Under the pieces are notes generated by a model. The model was not told where the DNA came from. It ran no database searches and saw only the letters and a program-made list of their open reading frames with translations. From contig CALJMO010000052.1 of the NCBI GenBank assembly GCA_937982065.1, positions 299,416 to 363,415 of the forward strand: 64,000 nucleotides of DNA, given 5' to 3'. Position 1 is the stretch's first letter. Every line of letters starts with the position of its first letter. Source of the stretch: an uncultured Collinsella sp. (GTDB lineage: Bacteria > Actinomycetota > Coriobacteriia > Coriobacteriales > Coriobacteriaceae). This document shows positions 7,979 through 17,012 of the stretch, piece after piece. Position numbers and translations under genes: made by a program.

Positions 7979-8154
7979 CGCATTGGACGCGAAGCGCACT
8001 TTAATCCCTTCAGCCCCAATCCCTGAAGACCGAGGACGAAGGGACCCGACGGGTTTCCCTCTGAATGCATTCCGCAGCACGAAGCCCCTTCCAAACGCGC
8101 GAAGCGCGCCATTAATTCCCCCAGCCAGTAATCCGCCGAAGACCGGACATCGCA

Positions 8155-8281
8155 GGGCCCGCCATTAGTTTACCTTTAGGCACACTCCGCAGGACGCAAG
8201 AAGCCCTCGCCGCACGAAGTGCGCAGCGAGGGCTTCTTGCATGTCCGAGGACGTGCCTAAAAGTAAACTAATGGCGGACCC
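8155..8281. repeat. Nested palindrome B downstream of ppc
   Basis: Outer arms 8155-8183 and 8253-8281 match at 27 of 29 positions. The inner stem 8196-8210 / 8226-8240 is a perfect 15 bp, capped by GCAC-GAA-GTGC. It starts 22 nt after the ppc stop. The loop sequences are the same as in palindrome A, but the arms and part of the inner stem differ, with matching changes on both sides. Probable role: transcript 3' end or structured DNA/RNA element. Confidence 0.85.
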
Positions 8282-8302
8282 GGACGACTACAGGGCTATC
8301 GA

Positions 8303-11116
8303 TTACCCCGTGTTCTGCAGTCCTGCCGAGACGCCGGTCACAGTCGAAAGAATCAGGCTCGTGTACTCGGCCTTCTTCTCCTCGGCCATCTCGTCCTGGT
8401 TCATACGCACCTCGCGAAGGGCACGGACCTGGGCGATGGACAGAGCGTCGACGTAGGGGTTACGCACGCGAACGGCGCAACCGAGCACGCGGCGGCGCTG
8501 CAGTGGCCACTCGTCACCGACGATGGCAAGGACCCACTTACGCGTGAGCTGCATCTCGGTAAAGACCTTCTCGGACAGATCCTGGCGATCGCCCAGGTGC
8601 AGATACATCTTGGCGATGCGCTGGTCGGTCTTGGCGATCGACATCTCGATGTTGTCGATGAACGTGCGGAAGAACGGCCACTCCTGGTAGGCAGCCTTGA
8701 GCTGGTCAAGATCGCCAAGCTGCTCGCAGGCGGTGCCCAGACCGTACCAAGCGGCCAGGTTAATGCGCGCCTGGCTCCAGCTGAAGATCCACGGGATGGT
8801 ACGCAGGTCGTCGAGCGACTTGGCACCCAAGCCGCGCTTGGCAGGACGCGAGCCGATCGGCAGCAGACCGACCTCGGTCAGCGGCGTCACGGTCGAGAAC
8901 CACGGTGTAAAGTCCTCGGTGTTCAGCAGGTCCAGATAGCGCTCGTGGCTTGCGGCGTTGAGCTTCTCGGCCATATCCCAGAACTTCTGAGTGGTCTCGG
9001 TGTTAGTCTTCTCGACACTCGGGGCCGACTGCAAAAGCGTTGCAGCAGCAACGGACTCAACATGGCGCTGAGCCAGCGTGCGGTTGCCGTAACGGGCAAA
9101 GATGACCTCGCCCTGCTCGGTGAGCTTAAAGAAGCAGTTGACCGAACCCTTGGGCTGCGCCAGCACGGCCTTGTTGGCCGGGCCGCCGCCACGGCCCACG
9201 GCACCGCCGCGACCGTGCATGAGCACCAGGTCGATATCGTTCTTCTCGGCCCACTTGGCGATGCGCTCCTGCGCGGAGTGCAGTGCGAGCATGGCCGTGG
9301 TAGGACCGGCGTCCTTGGAGGAGTCGGAATAGCCCAGCATAACCTCCATGCGGCGGTTGGTCTGGGCAAGGCGCTTTTGCACCACGGGCAGCGTAAGCAT
9401 CTGGTCGAGCACGTCAACGCAGCCCTCGAGGTCCTCGAGCTGCTCGAACAGCGGGATCACGTCGAGCTCGGGAACGTCTTCCTCGTGTGCGAAGGACAGG
9501 TGGGCCAGCTCAAAGACGTCGGCCACATGCTGGGCACTCTTGGTAAACGAGATGATGTAGCGGTGCGCCATCTTCTTGCCGTAGCGCTTTTGGATGGAAC
9601 CGATGGCACGGAAGGTGTCGATGACCTCGCGCGTCATGGGCTGCAGGTCACCATGGATACCGTTCTCGTGGATATCCTTGAGGGCGCGGGCGTGCACCAC
9701 GGAGTGCTGACGGAACTCCATCTCGACCATGTGGAAGCCGAAGGACTCGACCTGCCAGATGATGGTCTGGACCGGGCCGTAGGCAGCACGGACGGCACCG
9801 CAGGCAGCAAGCGAACGCTGGACGACGCGCAGGTCATCCAGGAACTCGTCGGCGCTGTGGTACATGGTGTCGGTGATACGGCGCACGGTGGCGTTCAGAC
9901 GGTCGGCCATGACGAGCATGACGGCGCGATGCGGCTCGTGCTCGGAGATCAGCTCGGCGCGGGCCGTGTACTGGGTGCTCATCTCGACCTGATGGTTCCA
10001 CAGGTTGATGAGCTCGGCCGACGGCTTGCTGTAGGTGGCCTCGAGCGTGAGGTTGCGGCCGATGCGACGGCACTTGTCCTCGAGCTTGAGCACCATGTGG
10101 GTGAAGTACTTGGCGGCGACCTCACGGCTCACCTTGGCGGTGACGTTGGGGTTACCGTCGCGGTCGGAACCGATCCAGCTGCCGGGATGGAAGAACGCCG
10201 GGCACAGCGGCGGCACGGTACCGGCCTTGTCGCCCAGCACCCAGTCGTCAAAACGACGATAGATGACGGGGATAACGTCGAACAGCGTGTTATCAAAGAT
10301 GTCGATGATGGTATCGGCTTCCTCGACCGGCGTGGGCTTCTTGAGCGCGATGGGGCTCGTACGCACCAGGGCGTCGATCTCCTGCAGCATATGGCGCTCG
10401 TTCTCCACCAGGTCGGAGCCGCCCAAACGCGGACGCTCCTCCAGCAGGTTGGAGATACGGCGAATCTTGCCCTCGACGGCCTTACGACGGGCCTCGGTGG
10501 GATGTGCGGTAAAGACAGGGTGGAACTCGAGCTTGCCGAGCAGCTCATTGGCACCCTCGACGCCCATCTCGTTTACCAACTGGTGATAGGCGACGGTGAG
10601 TTCGTTGGCGGGATCGACCTCGGTATCGGTCGATGCGCCGGCCTCGCGCTCGCGCAGCTGCGCCACACGGTAGTTCTCCTCCGACAGGTTTGCCAAGTGG
10701 AAGAAGCTCGTAAAGGCGCGAACGATGACCTGCTGCTTATCAAGCGGCAGGCTGTCAATCAGATCGACGACTTCGCGAAACGCCACGGCGGTGGGCTCGT
10801 CGGCAGTGGGCACGCCCTGTTCGTCAACGGACTCGTCGGCAGCGCGGCTACCGGGGTTGCCAGCATTGGCCACAATCTCGGCTGTCAAAATCTTGTCGAA
10901 CAGGTCCGCGATCTCGGGATCATACTCGCTAAGCACACGACGTTCCAGGCGCAGGAACAGCGCCAGATTATCGCGCAGCTCCTCGGGGATCTCGATCTCG
11001 GCGAGACGCTCCCTGGACTCGGCATTCGAGCCGATTCGGTTAACGAGGCGGTTGACCACGGCAGCGACGCGCGCCGCGGCTTCGGGTACAGACTGGTTGC
11101 TTAGGTTCTCAGCCAC
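8303..11116 (-). CDS. ppc: Phosphoenolpyruvate carboxylase
   Basis: Anaplerotic enzyme converting PEP and bicarbonate to oxaloacetate in the cytoplasm, about 937 residues. Family motifs are present in order: VFTAHPTEARR (catalytic His), GSDRDGNPNVTA, MLGYSDSSKDAG, HGRGGAVGRGGGPA (the mobile loop and glycine-rich site) and the C-terminal QNTG. Two starts are possible: ATG at 11128, only 1-2 nt after AAGGAGG, or GTG at 11116 with GGAGG 4 nt before and the first SD 13 nt before. GTG is preferred because it yields a MAENLSNQSV N-terminus and avoids an SD almost touching the start. It stands as its own unit, with palindrome B after the stop. Confidence 0.95.
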   Translation of the reverse strand: MAENLSNQSVPEAAARVAAVVNRLVNRIGSNAESRERLAEIEIPEELRDNLALFLRLERRVLSEYDPEIADLFDKILTAEIVANAGNPGSRAADESVDEQGVPTADEPTAVAFREVVDLIDSLPLDKQQVIVRAFTSFFHLANLSEENYRVAQLREREAGASTDTEVDPANELTVAYHQLVNEMGVEGANELLGKLEFHPVFTAHPTEARRKAVEGKIRRISNLLEERPRLGGSDLVENERHMLQEIDALVRTSPIALKKPTPVEEADTIIDIFDNTLFDVIPVIYRRFDDWVLGDKAGTVPPLCPAFFHPGSWIGSDRDGNPNVTAKVSREVAAKYFTHMVLKLEDKCRRIGRNLTLEATYSKPSAELINLWNHQVEMSTQYTARAELISEHEPHRAVMLVMADRLNATVRRITDTMYHSADEFLDDLRVVQRSLAACGAVRAAYGPVQTIIWQVESFGFHMVEMEFRQHSVVHARALKDIHENGIHGDLQPMTREVIDTFRAIGSIQKRYGKKMAHRYIISFTKSAQHVADVFELAHLSFAHEEDVPELDVIPLFEQLEDLEGCVDVLDQMLTLPVVQKRLAQTNRRMEVMLGYSDSSKDAGPTTAMLALHSAQERIAKWAEKNDIDLVLMHGRGGAVGRGGGPANKAVLAQPKGSVNCFFKLTEQGEVIFARYGNRTLAQRHVESVAAATLLQSAPSVEKTNTETTQKFWDMAEKLNAASHERYLDLLNTEDFTPWFSTVTPLTEVGLLPIGSRPAKRGLGAKSLDDLRTIPWIFSWSQARINLAAWYGLGTACEQLGDLDQLKAAYQEWPFFRTFIDNIEMSIAKTDQRIAKMYLHLGDRQDLSEKVFTEMQLTRKWVLAIVGDEWPLQRRRVLGCAVRVRNPYVDALSIAQVRALREVRMNQDEMAEEKKAEYTSLILSTVTGVSAGLQNTG

Positions 11117-11176
11117 GTTTCCTCCCATTCCTCCTTCTATGCACGTAACATGCGGTATTCATTATAGGCGCTTGAG

Positions 11177-11220
11177 AAATACTTTCGACACTGATTGCGC
11201 TTTACCACACAAAAGTATTT
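11177..11220. promoter_or_regulatory. Inverted repeat upstream of ppc
   Basis: Perfect 9-bp inverted repeat AAATACTTT (11177-11185) and AAAGTATTT (11212-11220) with 26 nt between, about 60-105 bp upstream of the ppc start. It is AT-rich in a GC-rich background. It may be a regulator site or overlap the promoter; no clear -35/-10 pair could be assigned. Confidence 0.35.
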
Positions 11221-11284
11221 TCTGCATTGCAAGGGTTTTTGCCCCAAATGGTCGTATTTCTCGGTGGGCGGCATATGCAAACGA

Positions 11285-11312
11285 GGGCATTCCGCATAAA
11301 TGCGAAACACCC
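11285..11312 (-). terminator. Hairpin downstream of hisS
   Basis: A 13-bp stem (including a few G-T pairs) closed by a 2-nt loop around CGCAT-TT-ATGCG. It lies about 65 nt past the hisS stop on the minus strand and is followed by only a weak T-tract. It is the only hairpin candidate between hisS and ppc. Confidence 0.45.
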
Positions 11313-11374
11313 CCGTAACAATAGCTCGTCGCGAGCGGGACATGTTAGCGGGTCCGCAGCTCAAAAATCATGCG

Positions 11375-12688
11375 CTACAGACGCTCGCGAACCGCCTCGA
11401 CGACGTTGGCCAGATCGGCAAGAACCTCTTCGTGGCTCTCCATGTCGCGCACCTTGACCTTGCCGGCGGCAAGCTCGTCGCCGCCCAGGACCAAGATGAG
11501 CTTGGCGCCCACCTTATCGGCCTGCTTAAACTGGGCTTTGAGCGAACGGCCCTGATAGTCGGCCTCGGTCACGATGCCTGCGGCGCGAAGCTCCTGCGTA
11601 ATGGCAAAGACGTTCTGGCGCAGCTCCTTGCCTGCGTTGGCGACATAGACGCACGGGGCCTCCTCGGCACCCAGATCGCTGCCAAAGGCCTGCAGGGCCA
11701 GCAGGGCGCGCTCAAAACCGACGGCAAAGCCGACGCCTGCCGTGGGCTTGCCACCCTCGAGCTCGACCAGGCCGTCGTAGCGGCCGCCGCCGCCGATGGA
11801 GCCGACGCCGGCGCCAGGGGCCTCGACCTCAAAGACAGTACGGGTGTAGTAGTCCAGGCCGCGCACCAAGGTGGGATCCTCGACATACTCGATACCGGCG
11901 GTATCCAAATAGCGCTTGACCTGCTCGTAGTGCTCGCGGCACTCGTCGCACAGGTTGTCGCCCATCAGCGGGGCGTCGGCCATGATCTCACGGCAATGGT
12001 CGTTCTTGCAGTCGAAGGCGCGCAGCGGGTTGAGCTCGGCGCGCTCGCGGCACTCGTCACACATCTCGTCTGCGTGATCGAGGATGAACTGCTTGACCTG
12101 CTCGCGGTAAGCCGGACGGCACTGGGCGTCACCCATCGAGTTGATGAGCAGACGAAGCTTGGAAAGATCGAAGCCCAGGCGCTTGTAGAACTCCATGAGC
12201 ATGATGATGCACTCGGCGTCTGCCGCCGGATCGGGAGCGCCGAGCCACTCGATGCCCACCTGGTGGAACTGGCGCAGGCGGCCCTTCTGGGGACGCTCGC
12301 CGCGGAACATGGCCTCGGCGTAGTAAGCCTTAAACGGCGTGGAGCCCTGGGGCACCAGATTGTTCTCGACGACGGCGCGCACCACGCCGGCCGTGCCCTC
12401 GGGGCGAAGTGCCAGGCGCTGCTTGGGCTTGAGTTTGGTGTCGGTGCCCTCGGTAAAGACGCGCTCCAGGTTGGCACCGCTGAACACGCGGAACATTTCC
12501 TTGCGCACGACGTCGGTCGACTGGCCGATACCGTGGACAAACACGTCAACCTGCTCGATCGCGGGCGTCTCGATGGGTTTAAAACCAAACGGCTCGAACA
12601 CGCCGGCCGCAATCTGTTGCATCTTTTGCCAGGCGCGCATCTCGGCGCCGATAAGGTCGCGGGTTCCCTCCGCCTTCTGTGCCTGCAT
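11375..12688 (-). CDS. hisS: Histidyl-tRNA synthetase
   Basis: Class II synthetase charging tRNA-His, 437 residues. Motif 2 is RPEGTAGVVRA and the histidine-specific motifs are GLDYYTRTVFEV and GGGGRYDGLVELEGG; the C-terminal anticodon-binding domain ends the protein. The ATG at 12688 (MQAQKAEGTRDLIG) has AAAGGTG at 7 nt; an in-frame TTG two codons upstream is less likely. The DECREHYEQV and CDECRERAEL segments contain paired cysteines, seen in some bacterial HisRS. The gene stands alone between the ppc region and the MFS gene. Confidence 0.95.
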   Translation of the reverse strand: MQAQKAEGTRDLIGAEMRAWQKMQQIAAGVFEPFGFKPIETPAIEQVDVFVHGIGQSTDVVRKEMFRVFSGANLERVFTEGTDTKLKPKQRLALRPEGTAGVVRAVVENNLVPQGSTPFKAYYAEAMFRGERPQKGRLRQFHQVGIEWLGAPDPAADAECIIMLMEFYKRLGFDLSKLRLLINSMGDAQCRPAYREQVKQFILDHADEMCDECRERAELNPLRAFDCKNDHCREIMADAPLMGDNLCDECREHYEQVKRYLDTAGIEYVEDPTLVRGLDYYTRTVFEVEAPGAGVGSIGGGGRYDGLVELEGGKPTAGVGFAVGFERALLALQAFGSDLGAEEAPCVYVANAGKELRQNVFAITQELRAAGIVTEADYQGRSLKAQFKQADKVGAKLILVLGGDELAAGKVKVRDMESHEEVLADLANVVEAVRERL

Positions 12689-12753
12689 GGGCAAACACCT
12701 TTCTTTTGTATCGCGTCATAGGTAGTGGACATTATACGGCACAAAGCAGCAAC

Positions 12754-12813
12754 GCGGCGGCGCGCCTGACCGAACGAGGGTATGGGGACTCGTTCGGCCA
12801 GACGCGCCGCCGC
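12754..12813. terminator. Long GC-rich hairpin C between MFS gene and hisS
   Basis: The outer 11-bp stem is perfect (12754-12764 with 12803-12813). It continues, with one bulged pair, into CCGAACGAG / CTCGTTCGG around a 10-nt loop, so nearly 25 pairs in all. It lies 38 nt beyond the MFS stop on the minus strand and upstream of hisS. It has no T-tract, like the other large palindromes of this window. Confidence 0.65.
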
Positions 12814-12850
12814 GGACGAAGCGGACAAGCGGCGATGCGCTTTGGCCTAC

Positions 12851-14155
12851 CTACTCCCCCGCCACGCTCGCGCGCAGCTTGGCGGCGATGGGCTCGGATG
12901 CCAGCAGGAACACGAGCATGACCACGGAGCACGCCAGGCACACAATCCAGGCGCTCGCAAAGGAGCCCGTGGCATCGAACAGCACGCCCGAGACAATAGC
13001 GCCCACGGTGCCGCCGACCATCTCGAGCGAGGTAATGGTGCCCGTGACCTTGCCGAGGTCGGCCATGCCAAACTGCTTGGACGCGGCAATGGTAGGCGTG
13101 ATAGTGCCCATGCACGTTCCGACACCAAAGCTCACGGCAGCCACGATGGGACCAAGATCGGTCGCGGGGAAGCACAGGGCGACGCAGGCGATAATGCACG
13201 CAATGGAGCCAAGGATATTGCCAAAGCGCAGACCAAAGCGGTCATAGATCGCACCGAGCGAAATCTTGGCGATAACGACGGTGACCATGTAGGCCGAAAG
13301 CACGGTACCTGCCCACATGGGATCGTGGCCGCCCGTGACGATCTTGGCGCCGTTGACGGTAACACTCGTCATGTTGGTGACCTGGTTGGGCAAGATGGCG
13401 CCGTTAACGAGACCCATAAAGAGGAAGGCGACGACGAGCAGCCAAAACGCCGGGCTCTTCTTGATACGAGACCAGCCGACGCTAACCTCGGGCGCCGTGT
13501 GCTCGTCCTTGTCGCCAGCCGTCGAGACGGACGGATCGCCCGGGTTCTCGCCGAGCGGCTTAAGGCCGATCTCGGAAGGCTTGGTGCGGAAGGAGTAAGC
13601 CGTGATGGGCAGTGCCGCCACCATGCAGACGGCAGCGAGTACCAGGAACGCAGAGCGCCAGCCCACACTCACGATAAGAGAGCTCACGATCGGCGAGAGA
13701 ATGGCTCCGCCAAAGCCCGAGCCCGAAAGTGCGATGGAAATGGCAAGGCCGCGTTTAGCGGTAAACCAGTTGGCGGTCACAAGGCTAATGAGCAGACGGG
13801 TCGAGGCCACAGCGAAGCAGCCCGAAACGGCAAAGAGCACGTAGACCTGCCACAGCTCACCGACAAAGCTCATGCCGGCAAGCACCGCCGAGGTAGCGAT
13901 AACGGTAAGCGAGCCCAATACGCGGCCACTCACCTTATCGGCAACATGACCGATAACGAGCGAACCCACGACACTCACCACGGTGGAGATGGCATTGGAG
14001 ACGTTGTACTGCGCAAGGGAAATACCCAGGTTGCTGACGATCAGCGGCTGGAACAGGCTCATGCAGTTGACGAAAATCGTGTAACACGTGGCCATGATCA
14101 CGAAGCCGGAGGCCACCACGAGCCAGCCGGGGAAGAACTTACGCTGCTGGGGCAT
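12851..14155 (-). CDS. MFS transporter, probable organic-acid antiporter type
   Basis: Major facilitator superfamily permease of 434 residues with twelve predicted membrane helices and a hydrophilic central loop (about residues 195-235, charged, containing GDKDEHTAPE). The N-terminus FFPGWLVVASGF and the ISLAQYNVSNAISTVV region resemble oxalate/formate antiporter (OFA)-like carriers, so a carboxylate substrate is possible; the true substrate is not known. RBS AAGGAG is 4 nt before the ATG. The M20 amidohydrolase gene lies upstream on the same strand, 124 nt away with a hairpin between. Together they could import and hydrolyse an acylated amino acid or peptide, which is inference from proximity only. 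Confidence 0.8.
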   Translation of the reverse strand: MPQQRKFFPGWLVVASGFVIMATCYTIFVNCMSLFQPLIVSNLGISLAQYNVSNAISTVVSVVGSLVIGHVADKVSGRVLGSLTVIATSAVLAGMSFVGELWQVYVLFAVSGCFAVASTRLLISLVTANWFTAKRGLAISIALSGSGFGGAILSPIVSSLIVSVGWRSAFLVLAAVCMVAALPITAYSFRTKPSEIGLKPLGENPGDPSVSTAGDKDEHTAPEVSVGWSRIKKSPAFWLLVVAFLFMGLVNGAILPNQVTNMTSVTVNGAKIVTGGHDPMWAGTVLSAYMVTVVIAKISLGAIYDRFGLRFGNILGSIACIIACVALCFPATDLGPIVAAVSFGVGTCMGTITPTIAASKQFGMADLGKVTGTITSLEMVGGTVGAIVSGVLFDATGSFASAWIVCLACSVVMLVFLLASEPIAAKLRASVAGE

Positions 14156-14227
14156 ACTGCTCCTTATTTAACAAACGAATAGCCGGCGCCGGGCGCCGGT
14201 AGTGCCCAAGATTGCCTTGAAAGACAA

Positions 14228-14252
14228 GGGCATAGGCCTTACGGCCATGCCC
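14228..14252 (-). terminator. Hairpin between amidohydrolase and MFS genes
   Basis: GGGCAT and GGCC segments pair with GGCC and ATGCCC around a short loop, with one bulged base. It is flanked by further weak pairing between the TTGCC and GGCAA repeats at 14210-14270. It lies about 27 nt after the amidohydrolase stop on the minus strand. No clear T-tract, so it may attenuate rather than stop transcription into the MFS gene. Confidence 0.45.
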
Positions 14253-14278
14253 GCAGGCTTGAAAGGCAAGGTTGGATG

Positions 14279-15574
14279 CTACCGGTGGTCGGCGATATAG
14301 CCCAAAGCGACGGCGGTATAGGCCGCAGCACCGAGCGGCAGCTCGGCATCGTTAAAACGTGCCTTGGGATGGTGCTGGGCAAAATGCTCGTCCGTGTCGG
14401 TTACGGCCGCGCCCACGGTAAAGTACGCACTCGGAATCTCGCTCGAGATAAGCGCGAAGTCCTCACTCGCCATGGCATGGAAAAGCGGCAAGAAAGCCGC
14501 CTTGGGCAGCACTGCGCCCACGTAGCCAAGCGACGCCTGAGTCATATCGCTGTCGAGTACAAGCGGCGGAACATCCGAAAGCGTCTCGATGGTCGCCGAC
14601 GTACGATATGTTGCAGCAACGCCGTTTACGACCTCCGCGATGCGGGTCTTTAGGTGAGCCATGAGCTCAACATCAAAGCCGCGCAGCGTTCCCTCGAGCA
14701 CGCAGGTGTCAGGGATGACGTTGGCCGCCAAGCCGCCAGCAAACTTACCAACGGTCAGTGCGACCTCCTTGGCCGCCGGCACTTCGCGAGCAATGAGCTC
14801 CTGGAGCGCCAGGTGCACATGGACGCCGGCCGTGATGGGGTCGATGCAAATCTCGGGGCTCGAGCCATGGCCGCCCTTGCCCTGAAGCGTGATGCGAAAA
14901 CCGTACACGCCCGAAAGCGCCGGGCTGCCGTAGAGCACCAGACCAAGCGGCGACTGGCTGTTGACATGCATGGCAAAGGCCGCCTGAGGGCGCGGGTTCT
15001 CGAGCAAGCCGTCGGCGATGGCAGCGCGTGCTCCCTCAAAGGTCTCCTCGCCCGGCTGGAACAGCAACTTAACCGTAGCGTTGGCATCAACAAGCTCTGC
15101 CTCGCGCGCTTTGAGCATACGAGCCGCACCAAGCAGCGCCGTCGCGTGCATATCGTGACCGCAAGCGTGCATGCAGCCGTTGGTGGATGCAAAGGGCTCG
15201 CCGGATTCCTCGGCAACGGGCAGGGCGTCCATGTCGCCACGAAGCATGATGACCGTACCGGCCTGCTCATTCGTGCAGACGCCATTGCCTTGGGCCGCGG
15301 CGGCACCGGCGCCGACAAGGCCCACAACGCAGGAACCATCGACGAGCGTAGCAAATGGGATGTCCATCTCGGTCAGGCGCGCTTGGATATACGTAGAGGT
15401 CTGCGGGAGGCTATTACCCAGCTCGGGCATCTGATGTAAATCGTGTCGCCACGCAGCGAGCTCGTCTGCAAAAGCCTGAGCTTCTGCAACAAGACCGTCA
15501 CCGATAGCGGTCTGCGCCGCCGCGGTGGCCTTGGGCGCTGATTGCGGTTGAAGATCGGACAGTGCTGGTGCCAT
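14279..15574 (-). CDS. M20D-family amidohydrolase
   Basis: Zinc/manganese-dependent aminoacylase-like hydrolase of 431 residues (HipO / IAA-amino acid hydrolase / N-acyl-amino acid deacylase family). It shows WRHDLHQMPELGNSLPQT near residue 45, GDMDALPVAEESGEPF, the metal-ligand motif CMHACGHDMHATALLGAARML, and QPGEE with the catalytic glutamates, plus a central dimerisation domain (KGGHGSSPE). The ATG at 15574 follows GGAGG at 6 nt; an upstream extension is possible but has no ribosome site. Substrate unknown: hippurate-like acylated amino acids, amino-acid conjugates or small peptides. Confidence 0.85.
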   Translation of the reverse strand: MAPALSDLQPQSAPKATAAAQTAIGDGLVAEAQAFADELAAWRHDLHQMPELGNSLPQTSTYIQARLTEMDIPFATLVDGSCVVGLVGAGAAAAQGNGVCTNEQAGTVIMLRGDMDALPVAEESGEPFASTNGCMHACGHDMHATALLGAARMLKAREAELVDANATVKLLFQPGEETFEGARAAIADGLLENPRPQAAFAMHVNSQSPLGLVLYGSPALSGVYGFRITLQGKGGHGSSPEICIDPITAGVHVHLALQELIAREVPAAKEVALTVGKFAGGLAANVIPDTCVLEGTLRGFDVELMAHLKTRIAEVVNGVAATYRTSATIETLSDVPPLVLDSDMTQASLGYVGAVLPKAAFLPLFHAMASEDFALISSEIPSAYFTVGAAVTDTDEHFAQHHPKARFNDAELPLGAAAYTAVALGYIADHR

Positions 15575-15650
15575 AGATGCCCTCCAGTAACGTTTTTGCA
15601 GCAAGCACTTTGATAGCGTAAAGTGCAAGGTACTACTTTAAGGGCGACGC

Positions 15651-15677
15651 ATAAAAAATGCCGCCCCGGGAGGCGGC
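15651..15677 (-). terminator. Intrinsic terminator of the EamA permease gene
   Basis: On the minus strand GCCGCC-TCCCGG-GGCGGC is followed by ATTTTTTAT, a textbook Rho-independent terminator 13 nt past the permease stop. Confidence 0.85.
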
Positions 15678-15689
15678 GCAACAAATTGT

Positions 15690-16673
15690 TTACAATTGCG
15701 GACGCGGCTTTCGATGCAAAAAATCGAAATGCGTCTCGCTCAAGATAATCGAAAGAAAGATGAGCGCGAAGCCGGCGAGCAGGCGCGAGGTGAGCGCCTC
15801 CCCCATCAGCAGCACCGAGAACAGCACACCCGAAGGCGACTCCATCGAAAGGAGCAGCGAGCCTGTTGAGGCCGGGACATGCGCCAGGCCGACGTTTTGG
15901 ATGAGCAGAGCCACACACGTACAGCCCACCGATAGAAACGCCATCACACCGATAAAGCTCGGCGTCCACACGGACAGCGGCGCTTGGGTCTCGAATAACA
16001 GCGACGAGATCAGGCTCAGCACGCCGTTGCCCACAAACATCCAAAACGTGATGACGTTGATGTCCATCTTGCGGCCATACTTGGCGGTCACCGCCATCTG
16101 GATGGCAAAGAAGACCGCACCGCCCAGTGTGATGACATCGCCGACATTGAACTCGACGCTATCGAGCGCCACCAGACCAATGCCCGCCAGGCACAGCAAC
16201 GCGGCGCCCAAGTTGTAACGGGTAAGCTTTTCGCCGCTTAGGACGTAGCTCGCAAACGGCACGAGGATGCAATAGGTACCCGTCAAAAATGCACTCTTGC
16301 CCGCCGTGGTCTGTGCCAGGCCAATCGTCTGCAAACCGTACGCGCCCCACATAAGTGCGCCCATACCAAGTCCGACGATAAGGTTGCGGGCATTAAAGTG
16401 CGCGATGATGCGTTTGTGGAAGATGGCGAACATAACCAGCGAAGCCGGAAGAAAACGAATATAGAGCAGTTCGAACACCGGAATGGTGTCGAGCGCATCT
16501 TTCATGGTGGTAAAGGAATAGCCCCAGATGACCGCCACCGATAGCAGCAAGACCTTCCAGAAGAACGGGGAACGCGCGCCGGCGCCGCGGGAGGTGCCGC
16601 CGGCGCCCAGGTCCTCCCGTGCGACAGGGCTATCGGGCATGTTTTCGATTTCGTTGGCAGCGTATTGGGCCAT
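15690..16673 (-). CDS. EamA/DMT-family permease
   Basis: Drug/metabolite transporter superfamily protein of 327 residues with ten predicted helices in two EamA repeats (first from about residue 33, VLLLSVAVIWGYSFTTMKDAL; second from about 180). The N-terminal 30 residues are hydrophilic. The substrate is not predictable; relatives export amino acids or metabolites. RBS GTGAGGAT precedes the ATG. A terminator directly follows the stop and another lies about 75 nt upstream of the start, so the gene is its own transcription unit. Confidence 0.85.
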   Translation of the reverse strand: MAQYAANEIENMPDSPVAREDLGAGGTSRGAGARSPFFWKVLLLSVAVIWGYSFTTMKDALDTIPVFELLYIRFLPASLVMFAIFHKRIIAHFNARNLIVGLGMGALMWGAYGLQTIGLAQTTAGKSAFLTGTYCILVPFASYVLSGEKLTRYNLGAALLCLAGIGLVALDSVEFNVGDVITLGGAVFFAIQMAVTAKYGRKMDINVITFWMFVGNGVLSLISSLLFETQAPLSVWTPSFIGVMAFLSVGCTCVALLIQNVGLAHVPASTGSLLLSMESPSGVLFSVLLMGEALTSRLLAGFALIFLSIILSETHFDFLHRKPRPQL

Positions 16674-16740
16674 GGAACATCCTCACACTCAATCTGGGCG
16701 TGGTGTCCGCACGCGTATGGCTGCGTGCCGCCTCATGGTC

Positions 16741-16780
16741 AAATAAAAACGGGGCGCACCGGACCCCCGGCACGCCCCGC
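16741..16780 (-). terminator. Intrinsic terminator upstream of the permease gene
   Basis: On the minus strand CGGGGCG pairs with CGCCCCG across a GC-rich interior, followed by GTTTTTATTT. It would stop transcription arriving from the YhgE genes. It is about 70 nt from the permease start codon, so the permease promoter must lie within that short space or the hairpin acts as a leader attenuator. Confidence 0.75.
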
Positions 16781-16834
16781 TACTGTAGCAACAACCAAGC
16801 AGCCCACGCAATTCACTACGCTAAAGCGTCTTGT

Positions 16835-16972
16835 TCCGCCGTTCTACCGAACGGCGGACCGGCCGACGCTGCGCGAGCCGCATTCACACCAATCTGACGT
16901 TCAATTTCAAGGGCGCGACCAGAAGGTCAGCGCCCTTTCATTTCACGTCACCTTGGCGCAAATGCGGCTCGC
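16835..16972. repeat. Hairpin cluster D downstream of the YhgE genes
   Basis: Two structures. The first is a 10-bp hairpin TCCGCCGTTC/GAACGGCGGA (16835-16858) whose stem sequence recurs at 22382-22405. The second is a nested palindrome with arms GCGAGCCGCATT (16873-16884) and AATGCGGCTCGC (16961-16972) around an inner AAGGGCGC/GCGCCCTT stem (16909-16937) topped by GACC/GGTC. The rest of the 339-bp gap between the permease and YhgE genes holds only the terminator at 16741 and no gene. Confidence 0.75.
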
Positions 16973-17012
16973 TCGCTGACATTGCCGCAGTATCAGCGTT
17001 TACATTGTTGCG

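Larger units (their letters stand above)
7312..8154. other. Intergenic region upstream of larA, no supported gene
   Basis: About 840 bp without a convincing coding region. A 77-codon minus frame at 7567-7800 has no recognisable domain and no clear ribosome site. The region holds a GC-rich hairpin near 7455-7470, the AT-rich repeat at 7546-7585 and, from 7890, a truncated copy of the palindrome that lies next to ppc. The stretch 7980-8130 is filled with fragments resembling pieces of these palindromes (CGCGAAGCGC cores), as if built by duplication and decay. Confidence 0.6.

Noticed and set aside
16681..16739. Possible Arg-rich leader peptide (MRRHAAIRVR) before the EamA permease gene, as an attenuator
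   Set aside because: The terminator hairpin lies upstream of this short frame rather than after it, so the classic attenuator order is absent, and it has no good ribosome site.
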